From Coccinella septempunctata (lineage: Eukaryota > Arthropoda > Insecta > Coleoptera > Coccinellidae), in assembly GCF_907165205.1 (NCBI RefSeq), contig NC_058189.1, positions 31,770,270-31,834,269 of the forward strand: a DNA stretch of 64,000 nucleotides, in the 5' to 3' direction. Below are positions 1 through 9,919 of the stretch, piece by piece (position 1 is the first letter of the stretch; every line of letters starts with the position of its first letter). Made by a program: the position numbers and the translations under genes. The notes below the pieces were generated by a model. The model made no database searches and was not told the DNA's origin. It was given only the letters and a program-made list of their open reading frames with translations.

Positions 1-1
1 A

Positions 2-763
2 TGTCTCATTAATAATTTTAGTGCTTGGGGTCGTAAAAATGCGTTACTCCTGAACGTAGAGAAAACAAAAATTATTTCTTTCGGAAACAAAGCAGCTGAA
101 GGAGAGCAATTAACGATCAGCTGCTTAGGCTCTACAATTAGGTCGGACGAGTCCACTAAGTTTTTGGGTATCTACATTGATGAACATCTCAGATGCAGCT
201 ATCATATTGACATCCTATGTAAAAAACTAAATTCATCATTTTACGCCATTTATCGGGTGACACATTGCTTTTCAAGTGAATATCTTATGAACCTATACTA
301 CTGCCTTGTATATAGCCACATATCATATAATATTTTGTTGTGGGGTGTTTCATCGGATGTAAATAGAGTCTTTGTTTCCCAAAAGAGAGTGTTGCGGATG
401 ATATATGGTGTAAACTCAAGATCCTCTTGCAAACCTATCTTTACTAATAATTGCATATTAACTGTACCCTGTATCTACATCTATAAGTCGCTGATCTCAA
501 TTAGGCAAAAATTTCAGAGTATGGATAAATTATCTAGTCACCACTCTTACAATACACGGAACGTAGAAGTTTTAACTCTTCCTAAACACAAAACAGCAAG
601 ATATGAACGTTCACCCACTTATCAGGGCATAAAAATCTATAATAAATTACCAGCATGTTTCAAATCCTTAAGTTTAATCCGTTTCATTAGATCTCTGTTG
701 AGTCGTAAGGCTTATTACATTATTAATGAATACATATGTGATCAGCAACTTGATTCAACTTGA
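2..763 (+). CDS. C-terminal part of a CR1/Jockey-like reverse transcriptase, 5' end outside window
   Basis: The frame starting at base 2 is open from the window edge to the stop at 761-763. It carries the usual thumb and tail of a non-LTR reverse transcriptase: a NVEKTK block, then KFLGIYID, a YCLVYSHISY helix and the AYYIINEY tail seen again in the CR1-like fragments at 23852-24166 and 27988-28248. The palm with the catalytic aspartates would lie upstream of the window. No internal stop or frameshift is visible, so this copy may be fairly young. No initiator codon is expected within this part. Family placement (CR1 versus Jockey group) is inference from the tail; the RT identity is firm. Confidence 0.75.
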   Translation, partial: CLINNFSAWGRKNALLLNVEKTKIISFGNKAAEGEQLTISCLGSTIRSDESTKFLGIYIDEHLRCSYHIDILCKKLNSSFYAIYRVTHCFSSEYLMNLYYCLVYSHISYNILLWGVSSDVNRVFVSQKRVLRMIYGVNSRSSCKPIFTNNCILTVPCIYIYKSLISIRQKFQSMDKLSSHHSYNTRNVEVLTLPKHKTARYERSPTYQGIKIYNKLPACFKSLSLIRFIRSLLSRKAYYIINEYICDQQLDST

Positions 764-931
764 TTCAATGTAATATTTGTATTTATATTTTTATGTCCTT
801 TTCTTGTAGTAATTTTAAGTTGTATCATGATATGATATAATTATGAATTTGTAGCTATTTTTTTCTGACTTGTCCTATACATTTATATATGTCTTAAGGG
901 ATTAATAAATACTTACCTACTTACTTACTTA
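764..931 (+). repeat. 3' UTR and CTTA-type tail of the non-LTR element
   Basis: AT-rich tail after the RT stop. It contains the block GACTTGTCCTATACATT also found reversed near 9180-9200, then AATAAATA and the short tandem run TTACCTACTTACTTACTTAC at 911-930. Simple-repeat 3' ends of this kind are typical of CR1/Jockey-group elements. Confidence 0.6.
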
Positions 932-932
932 C

Positions 933-1500
933 AAAGTTCTTGTTGAAAAACCCTTTACTTTAGTGTCCTAGTCGAAGCTTCATTTATTGCCAATAATTTC
1001 AATTTTTGGATATTTTTTATGAATTGCAAATAAAAATATAGCACATCCAACAGCGTTTTCCATTGATATCAATTGATTCCAAACAATGTTTAGATGAAAG
1101 CTCAGGATGCTTGTTTTCTGATCGAAACAAAATCGATATTGGAATTTAATACAAGGAATAGAATTCGAATTTCGCGCCTCCCAATTAAAAAACAGAAAAC
1201 TGTTATTAAAAAGTTTTTCTGCATTGACAGTTACAGTGACTCTAACGAGACAGTGGCGACAATTGGAAATTTAGCAAGAATATGGCGGCTTAGAAGCACA
1301 GATTTCAATGATATGATCTCTAATTCGGAATGCGGATTGGCTCACGTCACGTCACTTGACCAAATCCGCCATATTCTTGCTAAAACGATGAAAACCGAGA
1401 CCACAATTGTCGCCACTGTCTTGTTAGAGTCATTGTATTGACAGTGCGTTTTCAGCGCCATCTCATTGTCAAGCGTGTTTTCACTGGCCATAATGTAGTA
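933..1500 (+). repeat. Dispersed repeat D, copy 1
   Basis: Apart from the MITE at 1231-1436, this stretch matches 51930-52330 in reverse orientation. Shared blocks include GAAGCTTCATTTATTGCC, GATATCAATTGATTCCAA and CAGCGCCATCTCATTGTCAA. No coding content. Class unknown. Confidence 0.6.
1231..1436. mobile_element. 206-bp palindromic MITE with an 8-bp target duplication
   Basis: The ends are inverted copies of each other: ACAGTGACTCTAACGAG on the left against ACAATGACTCTAACAAG (reverse complement of the right end), continuing through GACAGTGGCGACAATTG. ATTGACAG flanks both sides (1223-1230 and 1437-1444). The related repeat at 52 kb has a single ATTGATAG at 52000-52007 and no insert, so it shows the empty site. 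An 8-bp duplication fits hAT or another 8-bp superfamily. The 115-aa reading frame crossing it is not a gene. Confidence 0.78.
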
Positions 1501-1816
1501 CGTTTTTAGTACTAGAGATATGAGGGCGTTTCCTATATTTCTACTCTATAATCTTTGCTTCTAATGAGTTATTGTTCGATGCTATGGTAATGCAATATTT
1601 TTTTTTATGCATGGAACTGATCTAGGCTAACTAAATATCAATACATGTACTATACTACTACTACTACTATACTATTTATTGAACTATAAATACAGGCGCA
1701 GCACAACCCAGTCAACCAGTTTCAGACACAGGGGAGTTGTAGAGTATTACCACTGTAGAAATGCGACTTCACAATGTTGATTTAAAAAAAGGCCACCAGT
1801 ACTTATTGCTGAGAGC
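1501..1816. other. No gene seen
   Basis: AT-rich sequence with a short ACT microsatellite near 1655-1675. No reading frame, RNA gene or terminal repeat is visible. Confidence 0.5.
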
Positions 1817-2517
1817 TTAAGGGGAACTAATACCTTAAGAATCAAAAACGGCATTCACTTGTTCTTAATTTACGTTTTCAATTTTGTACGTAAAGCCTTG
1901 ATTTTTTCTTTGAATTTTAAATTGAAGTTAAAGGACGTCTTGATCTCACCCCATCTCTTTTTTCCAATGAAGTTGTTTTTTTATAAGAAGAAAATTTGAA
2001 CTTTAGTGTCTATGAAACATGTCTTCACAATCATTTTTCAACATGACGTTTTTCAACACATTTCGATGAAAATAGCGGCGGTTCCATTCCTCATACAAGG
2101 TGTGGCGTAATGAATGGATAATATGAAGCCTGCGGGTAGAGGACTCTATGGCGGTTCGAAAAAATTTATTTTACGTTTAGAAAAGCGCCTTGGTTTTCGA
2201 GATTTTGAAGATTTTCGAAAATTAGAGAGAATTACACCCTTCACCACTCGTTTTGCAGGCAAGACTTCCAATGAAGGAATTTTTTCAAACTGTATTTTGT
2301 ATAGTATTTCTGGATAGATGATCTATCGAATGAAATTCATTATTTTTCAGGCGCATGAATAGTTCTTCATGAAAAAAAGATCTGACTCAACTTTTCCGTT
2401 TTGCTTATTGTTTTTTTATAAGTCCAACCTAGCGTGGTGTGAAAAATATATAATTACCTGAGAGCCAATGCAAAAAAAAACATGCCCGTTTCATTGAGAT
2501 TCCGAAATGGTATAACT

Positions 2518-2713
2518 TGTTGAATTAGATTCGATAATGACAAAATATAAATCAAGTAGGAAGTTTGGTCAGCTTTCAGAAAAAAGATCAAGTTTGTTTT
2601 TTGACATCTGTCAATAATAAAAATATAAAATGAATGTTGCTGAATAAATAGAGTTACGAACTTGTGAATCTCTTTTATTAAATACAGAGTGAAGCAAATA
2701 TTAAAATATAACA
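2518..2713 (+). repeat. 5' LTR of the copia element
   Basis: 196 bp, TG...CA ends, appears identical to 6879-7074. An AATAAATAGAG block near 2644-2653 may serve as polyadenylation signal. It reads as a 104-aa frame on the minus strand, which is not a gene. Confidence 0.93.
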
Positions 2714-2728
2714 GGTTATGGGGCCCAG
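2714..2728 (+). promoter_or_regulatory. Primer-binding site, half-tRNA type
   Basis: GGTTATGGGGCCCAG follows the 5' LTR directly. Drosophila copia uses an internal piece of initiator-Met tRNA whose complement is nearly this (one G fewer), so half-tRNA priming is inferred. Confidence 0.7.
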
Positions 2729-2851
2729 AAGCACCAGTGATTGAAATATAGTAAGAGGACAATCTCAAATTTCGTAAAAAGAAAGTGAAGAAGTGCGCAG
2801 TATCATATAATAATTAAAAAAAAACCAGTGGGCAGTAAAACAAGTGAAACT

Positions 2852-5800
2852 ATGGCTTTCAATGACGATTCTAATGAAATATCAAATATCACAAAACTCA
2901 AGGATTCATCGACGTTTTCAATGTGGGAATTTGAAATTAACATTCTGTTTGAAGCAAAGAACATAAAAGATATCGTAGATGGATTAGAAGAAAAACCAAA
3001 TGACCCAGAAAAACTGAAGAAATGGAAGGTTAGAGATGCTCAAGCCAAAAATTACATCTTGAAAACAGTCGACAAGAGTGTGAAGACTCATCTTTTCACT
3101 TGTGATTCTTCTAAAAGTATGTTCGAAAATCTTAGCAAGATATACAAAAGAAACACCAATCAACAGAAGTGTAGTCTCCTACAAGATTTCCATACGTTCA
3201 AATTCGAGAAGAACAAAAATGTAGCTAGTAATATAAGTAGTTTGCTTACTATTTCTCACAAACTAAAAAGTATGAATGAGGAAATCAAAGATATTATGTT
3301 GATAGCAAAAATAATGTCAGTGTTACCTGAAGAATATAGACATTTCAGTAGTGCTTGGGATTCTGTAGCTGATTCGGAGAAAACTTTAGAAAACCTTCAA
3401 GCACGTCTTACTGCTGAAGAAGAGAAATTGAAAGAAGGAAACAAAGAAAATGTGGCTTTCAAGGCTTTCATGAACAATTCAAGAAGTAACATTGTTGCAG
3501 GAAAATTCCAAGGAAAATGTTTCAAATGTAATAAAATAGGACATATGGCTAATAAATGCCGAATGTTGAAATGCAGAATTTGCAGAAAAACTAATCATGA
3601 AGAAAAAGACTGCTACTTCAGAGATGAAAAACTTAAACAAAGTAAAACGTTCAAATGTAATATTTGCAGAAAAGACAATCATGAAGAAAAAGACTGTTTC
3701 AAAAATAAAAAAAGTGAGAAAGTCAGTTTTCTTGCAGAAGTGTTGACTGTAACCAAAGAAGATACTCCAGAAGAATCATTATATACAAACGAGGACAAAG
3801 ATGATATATTCATTGTTGATAGTGGATGTACAAATCATATGGTTAATGATCAATTTATGCTCACCAATATTAAAAAGGAGAAAAACAAGGTAAAAAGTGC
3901 CAAGAAGGGGGCATGCATGAATACAATTGCTGTTGGTGAATATCAATCCAGTAAAATTGAATTGAAAAATGTGTCTGTGGTGCCAGAATTAATTAAAAAC
4001 TTGATGTCAGTTAATGCCATAACTAACAATGGTGGAGAAGTATGTTTCTCGGAGTATACAGTGAAAATACTCAAGAACGATGTCGTGGTCCTGGAAGGAT
4101 GGAAAAATGAAAATGGATTATATGAAGTGTGTCTCAGTAAATGTCGAGAAGCTCTCCTGACTCAGTCTGACATAACAATGGAATGGCATAAGAAGTTAGG
4201 ACATATTAGTTTTGACAACCTTAAAAAAATCTCCAAAATATGTGATGACGTTCCTGAATTCAACAATATAAAAGAAGTGTGTGAAATATGTATGACCTCT
4301 CGCCAAAATAGACTACCATTTCGAGAAATAAGGGAAAGAGCTACAAGACCGTTACAGATCATACATACAGATTTATGTGGTCCGATCGATCCTTCTACTC
4401 ATGATGATAAACATTATTTTATGACAGTTGTGGATGACTTCACTCATTTTACTTCAGTATATTTACTGAAGTACAAAAATGAAGCAGAAAGCTATTTGAA
4501 GGAATATATTAATAGAGCAGAAACACATTTCAATCTAAAAGTGTCAAAAATAAGGTGTGATAATGGTGGTGAATTCAAAAGTAACGACCTGAAGGAGTGG
4601 ACAAGACGGAAAGGAATCATGATAAACTTTACCATTCCTCATACTCCACAATTAAATGGAACATGTGAAAGAATGCATCAGACAATCATGAACAAAGCGA
4701 GGGCTCTGTTGTTTGACTCACAACTAGATAAAGAGATGTGGGGAGAAGCAGTGTACACAGCAACATATCTTATAAACCGTAGTCCAACAACTACAACAAA
4801 TTTTCTTCCTTCTGAAAAATGGTATGGAAAGAAACCTAATATGTCGAGACTCAGAATTTTTGGTAATATTGCCTATGCAAAAGTACTAGGAACTCTAAAG
4901 AAATTGGACCAAAGAAGTAAGAAATACGTTTTTGTTGGATATGCCGACAATGGTTATCGATTGTGGGATCCAGCAACGAGAAGAATATCTATTCACAGGG
5001 ATGTGGTAATTACTACAGGAACTCCTATTCAAGAAGAAGACAATGATGAAATATTTGTGAGAATAAATGAAGAAAATTTTCAAGAAGATGAAAATGAGAA
5101 TCAAGATACTGTAAGTCAAGAAGAAGAACTAGTTGAAGATAATCAAGATGAAACAGTAAAAGATCATCAGGATGAAAATAACCATTATGATGAAGCGAAT
5201 GAACATTACGACCAAAATGAATGTAATAGCAGACTGAGAGACAGAAGAAACATAAAGAAACCCACAAAATATGATGACTATTTGATGGAATCAGATGATG
5301 AAGAAAGTTTTTTGACATATCAGGACTGTATCAATGATGAAAATAAAGATAAGTGGTTGAAAGCAATAAATGATGAAAAAAAATCGCTTGAGGAGAATAA
5401 CACATGGAATTTTGTTGATGAAAATCAAGCAGAAGGTAAAGAAATTTTAACCAGTAGATGGATTTTCAAAGTCAAAGATGATGGAAGATATAAAGCAAGA
5501 TTAGTTGTCAGAGGATGTCAACAAAAATCAAAATTGGATTTCAAAGACATTTTCAGTCCTGTGGTGGAAAGTAGTTCGCTAAGATTGTTATTAGCAATTG
5601 CAGCTCAAAATAATCTTCAAATTCAGACATTCGATGTGAGAACTGCATTTCTAAATGGAAAAATTGACAATGAAGTTTATATGAAAGTTCCAGAAGGATA
5701 TGATATGCCAGGGAAAGTGTGTTTGCTTAATAAAGCACTTTATGGATTGAAACAAGCTCCATTACAGTGGAACAAAAGGTTAACTTCTTTCTTAAAAAAT

Positions 5801-6820
5801 GAAGGAATGATTCAGTTGAAATCTGATCAGTGCTTATTCAAGAAGAAAAATAATAACCTATATTTGGCAATCCATGTAGATGATGGAATGATGGTTGGTC
5901 AAAATGATGAAATACAAAATTTTATAAAAAAATTGAGTCAAGAATTTAAAATAGTTATAACAGATTTTAAAAATTATTTGGGCATGGAAATAAAGAAGAA
6001 TGAAGATGGAATACAACTATGTCAAGCTGAATATGCTAAGAAAATTTTGAACAAATTCCGAATGGATAAAGCGAAACCAATGAAAACCCCTCTCGTTGTT
6101 CAAGGACATGCAGAAGATGAAGGTTCTTGTGAAAATAAATTTCAATACAATGAAGCAATAGGGAGTTTGCTGTATTTGACATGTAAAACAAGACCAGATA
6201 TATCTTATGCAGTAAATTATGAAAGTCGTGCTACTGCAAATCCAAGCAATGAAGATTTTCAGAATGTGAAAAGAACAATGAGATATTTGAGAGGAACTAT
6301 TAACACAGCAATTCATTACTCATCGAAAAGAACAGAAGACAATATAAAAATACAAGCTTATTGCGATGCAGATTATGCTGGTGATAAAAGAGACAGAAAA
6401 AGTACAACAGGATATGTAATCATGTTTGCTGGTGGACCAATATCATGGTGCTCGAGAAAACAGAGTATTGTGGCTTTATCAACTACAGAAGCGGAGTACA
6501 TAGCTGCTGCAGAGTGCTGCAAAGAAGTCAAATATCTAAAAACAGTCATAGAAGAATTATTGAACACAGATATGCAAGTCATAATGCATGTCGATAATCA
6601 AAGCGCAATAAAACTGATTAAATCTGGTCAAATGAGTCGCAATAGTAAACATATAGATGTACGTTATCATTTCATTAGTGAACAATTCAAAGAAGGATGG
6701 TTTCAAATAAAATATTGCAGTACAGAAGAACAAGTTGCTGATATCATGACAAAACCTCTGATGAGTACCAAGTTTGACTACTTCAAGAGAAAGATTGTAT
6801 TCGCCATTATTATGAATTGA
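2852..6820 (+). CDS. Copia Gag-Pol polyprotein, intact
   Basis: 1322 aa counted from the ATG at 2852; the frame opens slightly earlier at a GTG, which is not a credible start. Order of domains: Gag, residues 1-215; three CCHC zinc knuckles at about 222-280 (CFKCNKIGHMANKC and two of the CX2CX4HX4C form ending NHEEKDC); aspartic protease with VDSGCTNH near 321; integrase with the HHCC finger from about 445 and catalytic D, D, E in HTDLCG, RCDNGGEF and NGTCERMH; reverse transcriptase with FDVRTAFLNG near 926 and HVDDGM near 1008 (family usually YVDDM); RNase H with YCDADYAGD near 1170 and STTEAEYIA. No stop or frameshift. Three knuckles instead of the usual one is a distinctive feature; knuckles two and three look like an internal duplication. 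The acidic linker 790-860 (many Asp/Glu/Gln) separates integrase and RT. Confidence 0.95.
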   Translation: MAFNDDSNEISNITKLKDSSTFSMWEFEINILFEAKNIKDIVDGLEEKPNDPEKLKKWKVRDAQAKNYILKTVDKSVKTHLFTCDSSKSMFENLSKIYKRNTNQQKCSLLQDFHTFKFEKNKNVASNISSLLTISHKLKSMNEEIKDIMLIAKIMSVLPEEYRHFSSAWDSVADSEKTLENLQARLTAEEEKLKEGNKENVAFKAFMNNSRSNIVAGKFQGKCFKCNKIGHMANKCRMLKCRICRKTNHEEKDCYFRDEKLKQSKTFKCNICRKDNHEEKDCFKNKKSEKVSFLAEVLTVTKEDTPEESLYTNEDKDDIFIVDSGCTNHMVNDQFMLTNIKKEKNKVKSAKKGACMNTIAVGEYQSSKIELKNVSVVPELIKNLMSVNAITNNGGEVCFSEYTVKILKNDVVVLEGWKNENGLYEVCLSKCREALLTQSDITMEWHKKLGHISFDNLKKISKICDDVPEFNNIKEVCEICMTSRQNRLPFREIRERATRPLQIIHTDLCGPIDPSTHDDKHYFMTVVDDFTHFTSVYLLKYKNEAESYLKEYINRAETHFNLKVSKIRCDNGGEFKSNDLKEWTRRKGIMINFTIPHTPQLNGTCERMHQTIMNKARALLFDSQLDKEMWGEAVYTATYLINRSPTTTTNFLPSEKWYGKKPNMSRLRIFGNIAYAKVLGTLKKLDQRSKKYVFVGYADNGYRLWDPATRRISIHRDVVITTGTPIQEEDNDEIFVRINEENFQEDENENQDTVSQEEELVEDNQDETVKDHQDENNHYDEANEHYDQNECNSRLRDRRNIKKPTKYDDYLMESDDEESFLTYQDCINDENKDKWLKAINDEKKSLEENNTWNFVDENQAEGKEILTSRWIFKVKDDGRYKARLVVRGCQQKSKLDFKDIFSPVVESSSLRLLLAIAAQNNLQIQTFDVRTAFLNGKIDNEVYMKVPEGYDMPGKVCLLNKALYGLKQAPLQWNKRLTSFLKNEGMIQLKSDQCLFKKKNNNLYLAIHVDDGMMVGQNDEIQNFIKKLSQEFKIVITDFKNYLGMEIKKNEDGIQLCQAEYAKKILNKFRMDKAKPMKTPLVVQGHAEDEGSCENKFQYNEAIGSLLYLTCKTRPDISYAVNYESRATANPSNEDFQNVKRTMRYLRGTINTAIHYSSKRTEDNIKIQAYCDADYAGDKRDRKSTTGYVIMFAGGPISWCSRKQSIVALSTTEAEYIAAAECCKEVKYLKTVIEELLNTDMQVIMHVDNQSAIKLIKSGQMSRNSKHIDVRYHFISEQFKEGWFQIKYCSTEEQVADIMTKPLMSTKFDYFKRKIVFAIIMN

Positions 6821-6868
6821 GGAAATTTGTTTCTATTTCAATAATTTTATATTTGAGTACTTTGTCAT

Positions 6869-6878
6869 TAAGGGAGAG
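6869..6878 (+). promoter_or_regulatory. Polypurine tract of the copia element
   Basis: AAGGGAGAG purine run ends exactly at the 3' LTR start; expected primer for plus-strand DNA synthesis. Confidence 0.75.
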
Positions 6879-7074
6879 TGTTGAATTAGATTCGATAATG
6901 ACAAAATATAAATCAAGTAGGAAGTTTGGTCAGCTTTCAGAAAAAAGATCAAGTTTGTTTTTTGACATCTGTCAATAATAAAAATATAAAATGAATGTTG
7001 CTGAATAAATAGAGTTACGAACTTGTGAATCTCTTTTATTAAATACAGAGTGAAGCAAATATTAAAATATAACA
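6879..7074 (+). repeat. 3' LTR of the copia element
   Basis: 196 bp, appears identical to the 5' LTR; followed by the TAACT target duplication at 7075-7079. Confidence 0.93.
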
Positions 7075-7181
7075 TAACTCTCTCTATTTTCAGCATTTAA
7101 TACAGAATAAATTCCTACTGCAGTCAGTTGAGGCCTAATTTCTGAAATTTTCAGCAGCTAAAATGAGAAATGCAAGCAAAC

Positions 7182-7420
7182 TAAAGCAATAATCTATAAG
7201 AAGGTATAGAGCATGTACTGAAGCTCATGGTGGCCTCTTAGAGCATCTTTTGTGAAATTTAATGCAATGAAACGATACTCATTTTAAAATTGTTGATATG
7301 CAATAAAGCTATGATTCATTAGAAAGTGTCGAATATAGAGCTTGTATCAGAACTCATGGTGGCCAATTTGAACATCATTTGTAAAACTTTATTCAATGAA
7401 ACGATATTTTAAAATTGTTA
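7182..7420 (+). repeat. Two diverged tandem units inside the foldback arm
   Basis: About 115-120 bp each (7182-7300 and 7302-7420). Both share AGAGC...CTCATGGTGGCC and CAATGAAACGATA followed by TTTTAAAATTGTT. Confidence 0.5.
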
Positions 7421-9135
7421 TTTTGTCTCGTTTTTTTTTTATTATTGAACCCCAACATTGTGAAATCAATATTTTCAAATTAATTTCAAGTTATGAATTA
7501 AATTTCAACATTTTTGTGACAAAGGTCTTGACTCAATGTAATAGGAATTAATTATTACCTATTTTCTGAATTACAAAATTGCTAAAATTCACTTGAAATT
7601 AGCTTGAAAACTATTAACCTCATAACTATAAGGCTTAATAATGAAAGAATACGAGAAAAAAAAAATTTAAATATCGTTTAATTGAATCGAGTTTTACAAA
7701 AAGCGTTCAAAGGGGGCATCAGGAGCTCGACTAAGATGCTTTACAACTTCTTATGAATAATTGCTTTATTCTGCTTGCAAGTCTCATTTCAGTGGCCAAA
7801 AATTAAAGAAAAAGGCTTACATCAAACTCTGCCTGGACTCATTGTAATAGGAATTTATTTTGTATTCAATGCTGGAAATAGAGTGAGTTATACCATTTCA
7901 GAATCTCAGTGAAACAGGTATGTTTTCTCTTGCTGTGGCACTCAGGTAAACATATTATTTTTTACACCACGCTGGGTTGAACTTAGGAAAAAAAATAAGC
8001 AAAACAGAAAATTTGAGTTTTTTTTTTATTAAAACTATTCATACGCCCCAAAAATAATAATTTGAATTCTATAGCGCATCTATCCAGGAATACTATCCAA
8101 AAAACAGTTTGAAAAAATTCCTTTATTTGGAGTCTTACCTGCAAAACGAGTGACGAAGGATGTGATTTTCTTGAATTTTCGAAAATCTCAAATATCTCGA
8201 AAACCATGGGGCTTTTACTGAACATAAATGTATTTTTCCGAACCGCCATAAGGTCTTTACCCGCAGGCACCATATTATCCATTCATTACGCCACACCCTG
8301 TATGTTGCAAAAATTTTCATATATGATGTATACCAAAATTACGCTGAAATTCATTAATAACTGAAAATTATTCAATATTCCTAATATTACCTCTCGCGTG
8401 GTGATTTCTATTTCTCAACTGTATCAGTTCGTAATTCAGGCTATTGCTCAAAGATTTGGCACATTTCCGTATTCGGGGTAGCATCCGTATAGCAACCAAT
8501 CTCCATCGTCTTGATCTCGAATCGTATGTACTATACTTCATTCACTTTTATTTTAGCAGTCGGTTGGCCATGGAAATTTGACACATTTCACTCTGTATAG
8601 TACGGTAGTGGGGTTATGACGCTTGTCAAAACATTTTTGGTTTTTAAATCTACGCTATGTTGCCCGTTCTACATAAAAGTTTCTGTTATTACGTATTTTA
8701 TCACAATATCGAATCTCTTCGGAAAATATGTGACGAACATAATTGAAGTTTATACAAACTGATTTAAGGCATACCAAATCCAGTTATTTGCATGGAAAAT
8801 ACAAGAGATCAGTATAATATCATAGTATGCACTAGCTTGAGGAGAGTTAATGTTCGTTATCTTCTTTGGCTTACATCATTTGTTGATTTCAAAAATATTA
8901 ACCCGAAGATGAAATGCATATGATGCAGTGGTTGGGAATGGGTATCTCCCAAAGGAATTAACAGATAATTACAAGAATGTTAAATTCTATAACAAAAATC
9001 ATCTTGCATCAATATAAGTAAAAGTAATTGAAAGAAGTTTCAATATGAACTTCACCTTTGAACAAAAATTTCACATGAATAAACAAGTAACAGGGCAACT
9101 TGCGAGTATTTGTGGCTATTCATCTTAATACGTTG

Positions 9136-9200
9136 ATGTAATAATAATAATTAGGTATTTATTAGTACCTTAAGACATTTACATTGTATAGGACAAGTCA
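9136..9200 (-). repeat. CR1-like 3' tail fragment
   Basis: Reverse complement of the block GACTTGTCCTATACAATG...CTTAAGG...AATAAATACC plus a TAA microsatellite, matching the tails at 870-931 and 53815-53890. Truncated remnant. Confidence 0.4.
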
Positions 9201-9267
9201 AATGAAAAATAGAAAAATTCATTTTAGGGAACTTATTCTCCGATGACATTTATCGAAAATCCTGTAG

Positions 9268-9378
9268 TAAACTTTTCTCAAACATAAAATTCTCAAATGA
9301 CTCTTTGGGTCTCCCAATAGAAGGAAATTCTTTGTCATCCTCTTCATTCACAATCTTTCTGATTGTGGAAATATCCAG
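9268..9378 (-). pseudogene. Transposase-like exon remnant
   Basis: Read on the minus strand after a TTTCAG acceptor, the frame contains STIRKIVNEEDDKEFPSIGR followed by PK. The same exon with the same acceptor lies at 53643-53753. A Thr-Ile-Arg helix followed by a Gly-Arg-Pro-Lys linker resembles the DNA-binding part of DDE transposases common in insect genomes. Only this exon survives, so identity is tentative. Confidence 0.35.
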
Positions 9379-9919
9379 CTGAAATATAAGTAATTTAGAT
9401 TCAGATGAAACATTATATAAATTCTCTTACATTGAATATGTTCGCTACCGTCTGACGTATTGTGGATTTTAGAATATCAGGGTATAACTATTTGAATGAG
9501 CGGACCTGAATTCTAAATTGCACTTCCTGAAACCCTGTCTCTTTTTTCAATCACTTTCGGCATTTTCGTAATAAAAATTGATATTAGTTGTGGCAACGGT
9601 GTTATGACATTAACGACATTTCATGAGTGCCAACCTAACTTCGTTCTAGTTACAAAAACTTGAGAAAATTATTTCATGGCCAACCGACTGCTAAAATAAA
9701 TTTGAATGAAGTATACTTCCCCTTAATGTCCGCAACAACGCATATGGCGGGTTTTTGAAACGATTATTTGACAGAATAAACTACCAAAGTGGTAGTAACT
9801 ATTGAAGTTATATTCATGTTCAATTTGAAAATTACCATCGTGGCAAACAATGTGCACTCTATATCCGAGGCGTTTGGAGCAAAGTGACCCAAGCTGCAAT
9901 TTTTCTGAAATTGAATTAA

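Larger units (their letters stand above)
2518..7074 (+). mobile_element. Intact Ty1/copia LTR retrotransposon
   Basis: Complete 4557-bp element: two 196-bp LTRs (TGTTGAA...TATAACA) with no difference seen by eye, a primer-binding site, one uninterrupted gag-pol frame and a polypurine tract. TAACT is duplicated on both sides (2513-2517, 7075-7079). The opposite arm of the host foldback, near 7855-7905, preserves the same target sequence without the insert. Identical LTRs and an intact frame point to a very recent insertion that may still be mobile. Confidence 0.93.
2096..8300. mobile_element. Foldback element with CAGGGTG-type ends, TA-flanked, carrying a copia insertion in its left arm
   Basis: Left end CAAGGTGTGGCGTAATGA, right end the inverse (TCATTACGCCACACCCTG). 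TA lies outside both ends (2094-2095, 8301-8302), and the host MITE P1 continues across. The left arm (2096-2517 continuing 7080-7440) and right arm (about 7500-8300) are inverted copies. Without copia and one target duplication the element is about 1.64 kb. Small reading frames at 2114-2317 (+) and 7983-8282 (-) are the same arm sequence read from both sides and are probably not genes. Confidence 0.68.
8534..9713. mobile_element. Non-autonomous Tc1/mariner-type element with about 43-bp terminal inverted repeats
   Basis: Left end TACTTCATTCA..., right end ...TGAATGAAGTA; both repeats run inward through TTTATTTTAGCAGTCGG and TTGGCCATG. TA is duplicated at 8532-8533 and 9714-9715, inserted into MITE P1 just before its 3' end. 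The interior shares blocks with 52385-53890, including a spliced-looking transposase exon remnant. No intact transposase. Confidence 0.62.
1821..9722 (+). mobile_element. TTAA-flanked MITE P1 (piggyBac-like), copy 1, split by two younger insertions
   Basis: Starts GGGGAACTAATACC right after TTAA (1817-1820) and ends ...CTTCCCC right before TTAA (9723-9726). The ends are inverted (GGGGAA). Removing the foldback 2096-8302 and the TA-flanked element 8534-9715 leaves about 513 bp, close to the 526 bp of the copy at 35903-36428. The three pieces are 1821-2095, 8301-8533 and 9714-9722. TTAA duplications with short inverted ends are the piggyBac signature; no transposase is present. Superfamily assignment is inference. 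Confidence 0.6.

Noticed and set aside
1094..1441. 115-aa plus-strand reading frame
   Set aside because: It runs across the junctions of a MITE within a dispersed repeat and has no known motif.
2114..2317. Small frame repeated at 7983-8282 in reverse
   Set aside because: It is the foldback arm sequence; frames differ between arms and no domain is visible.
2454..2768. Minus-strand frames in the copia LTRs (also 6833-7096)
   Set aside because: They are LTR sequence read backwards; identical in both LTRs with no protein features.
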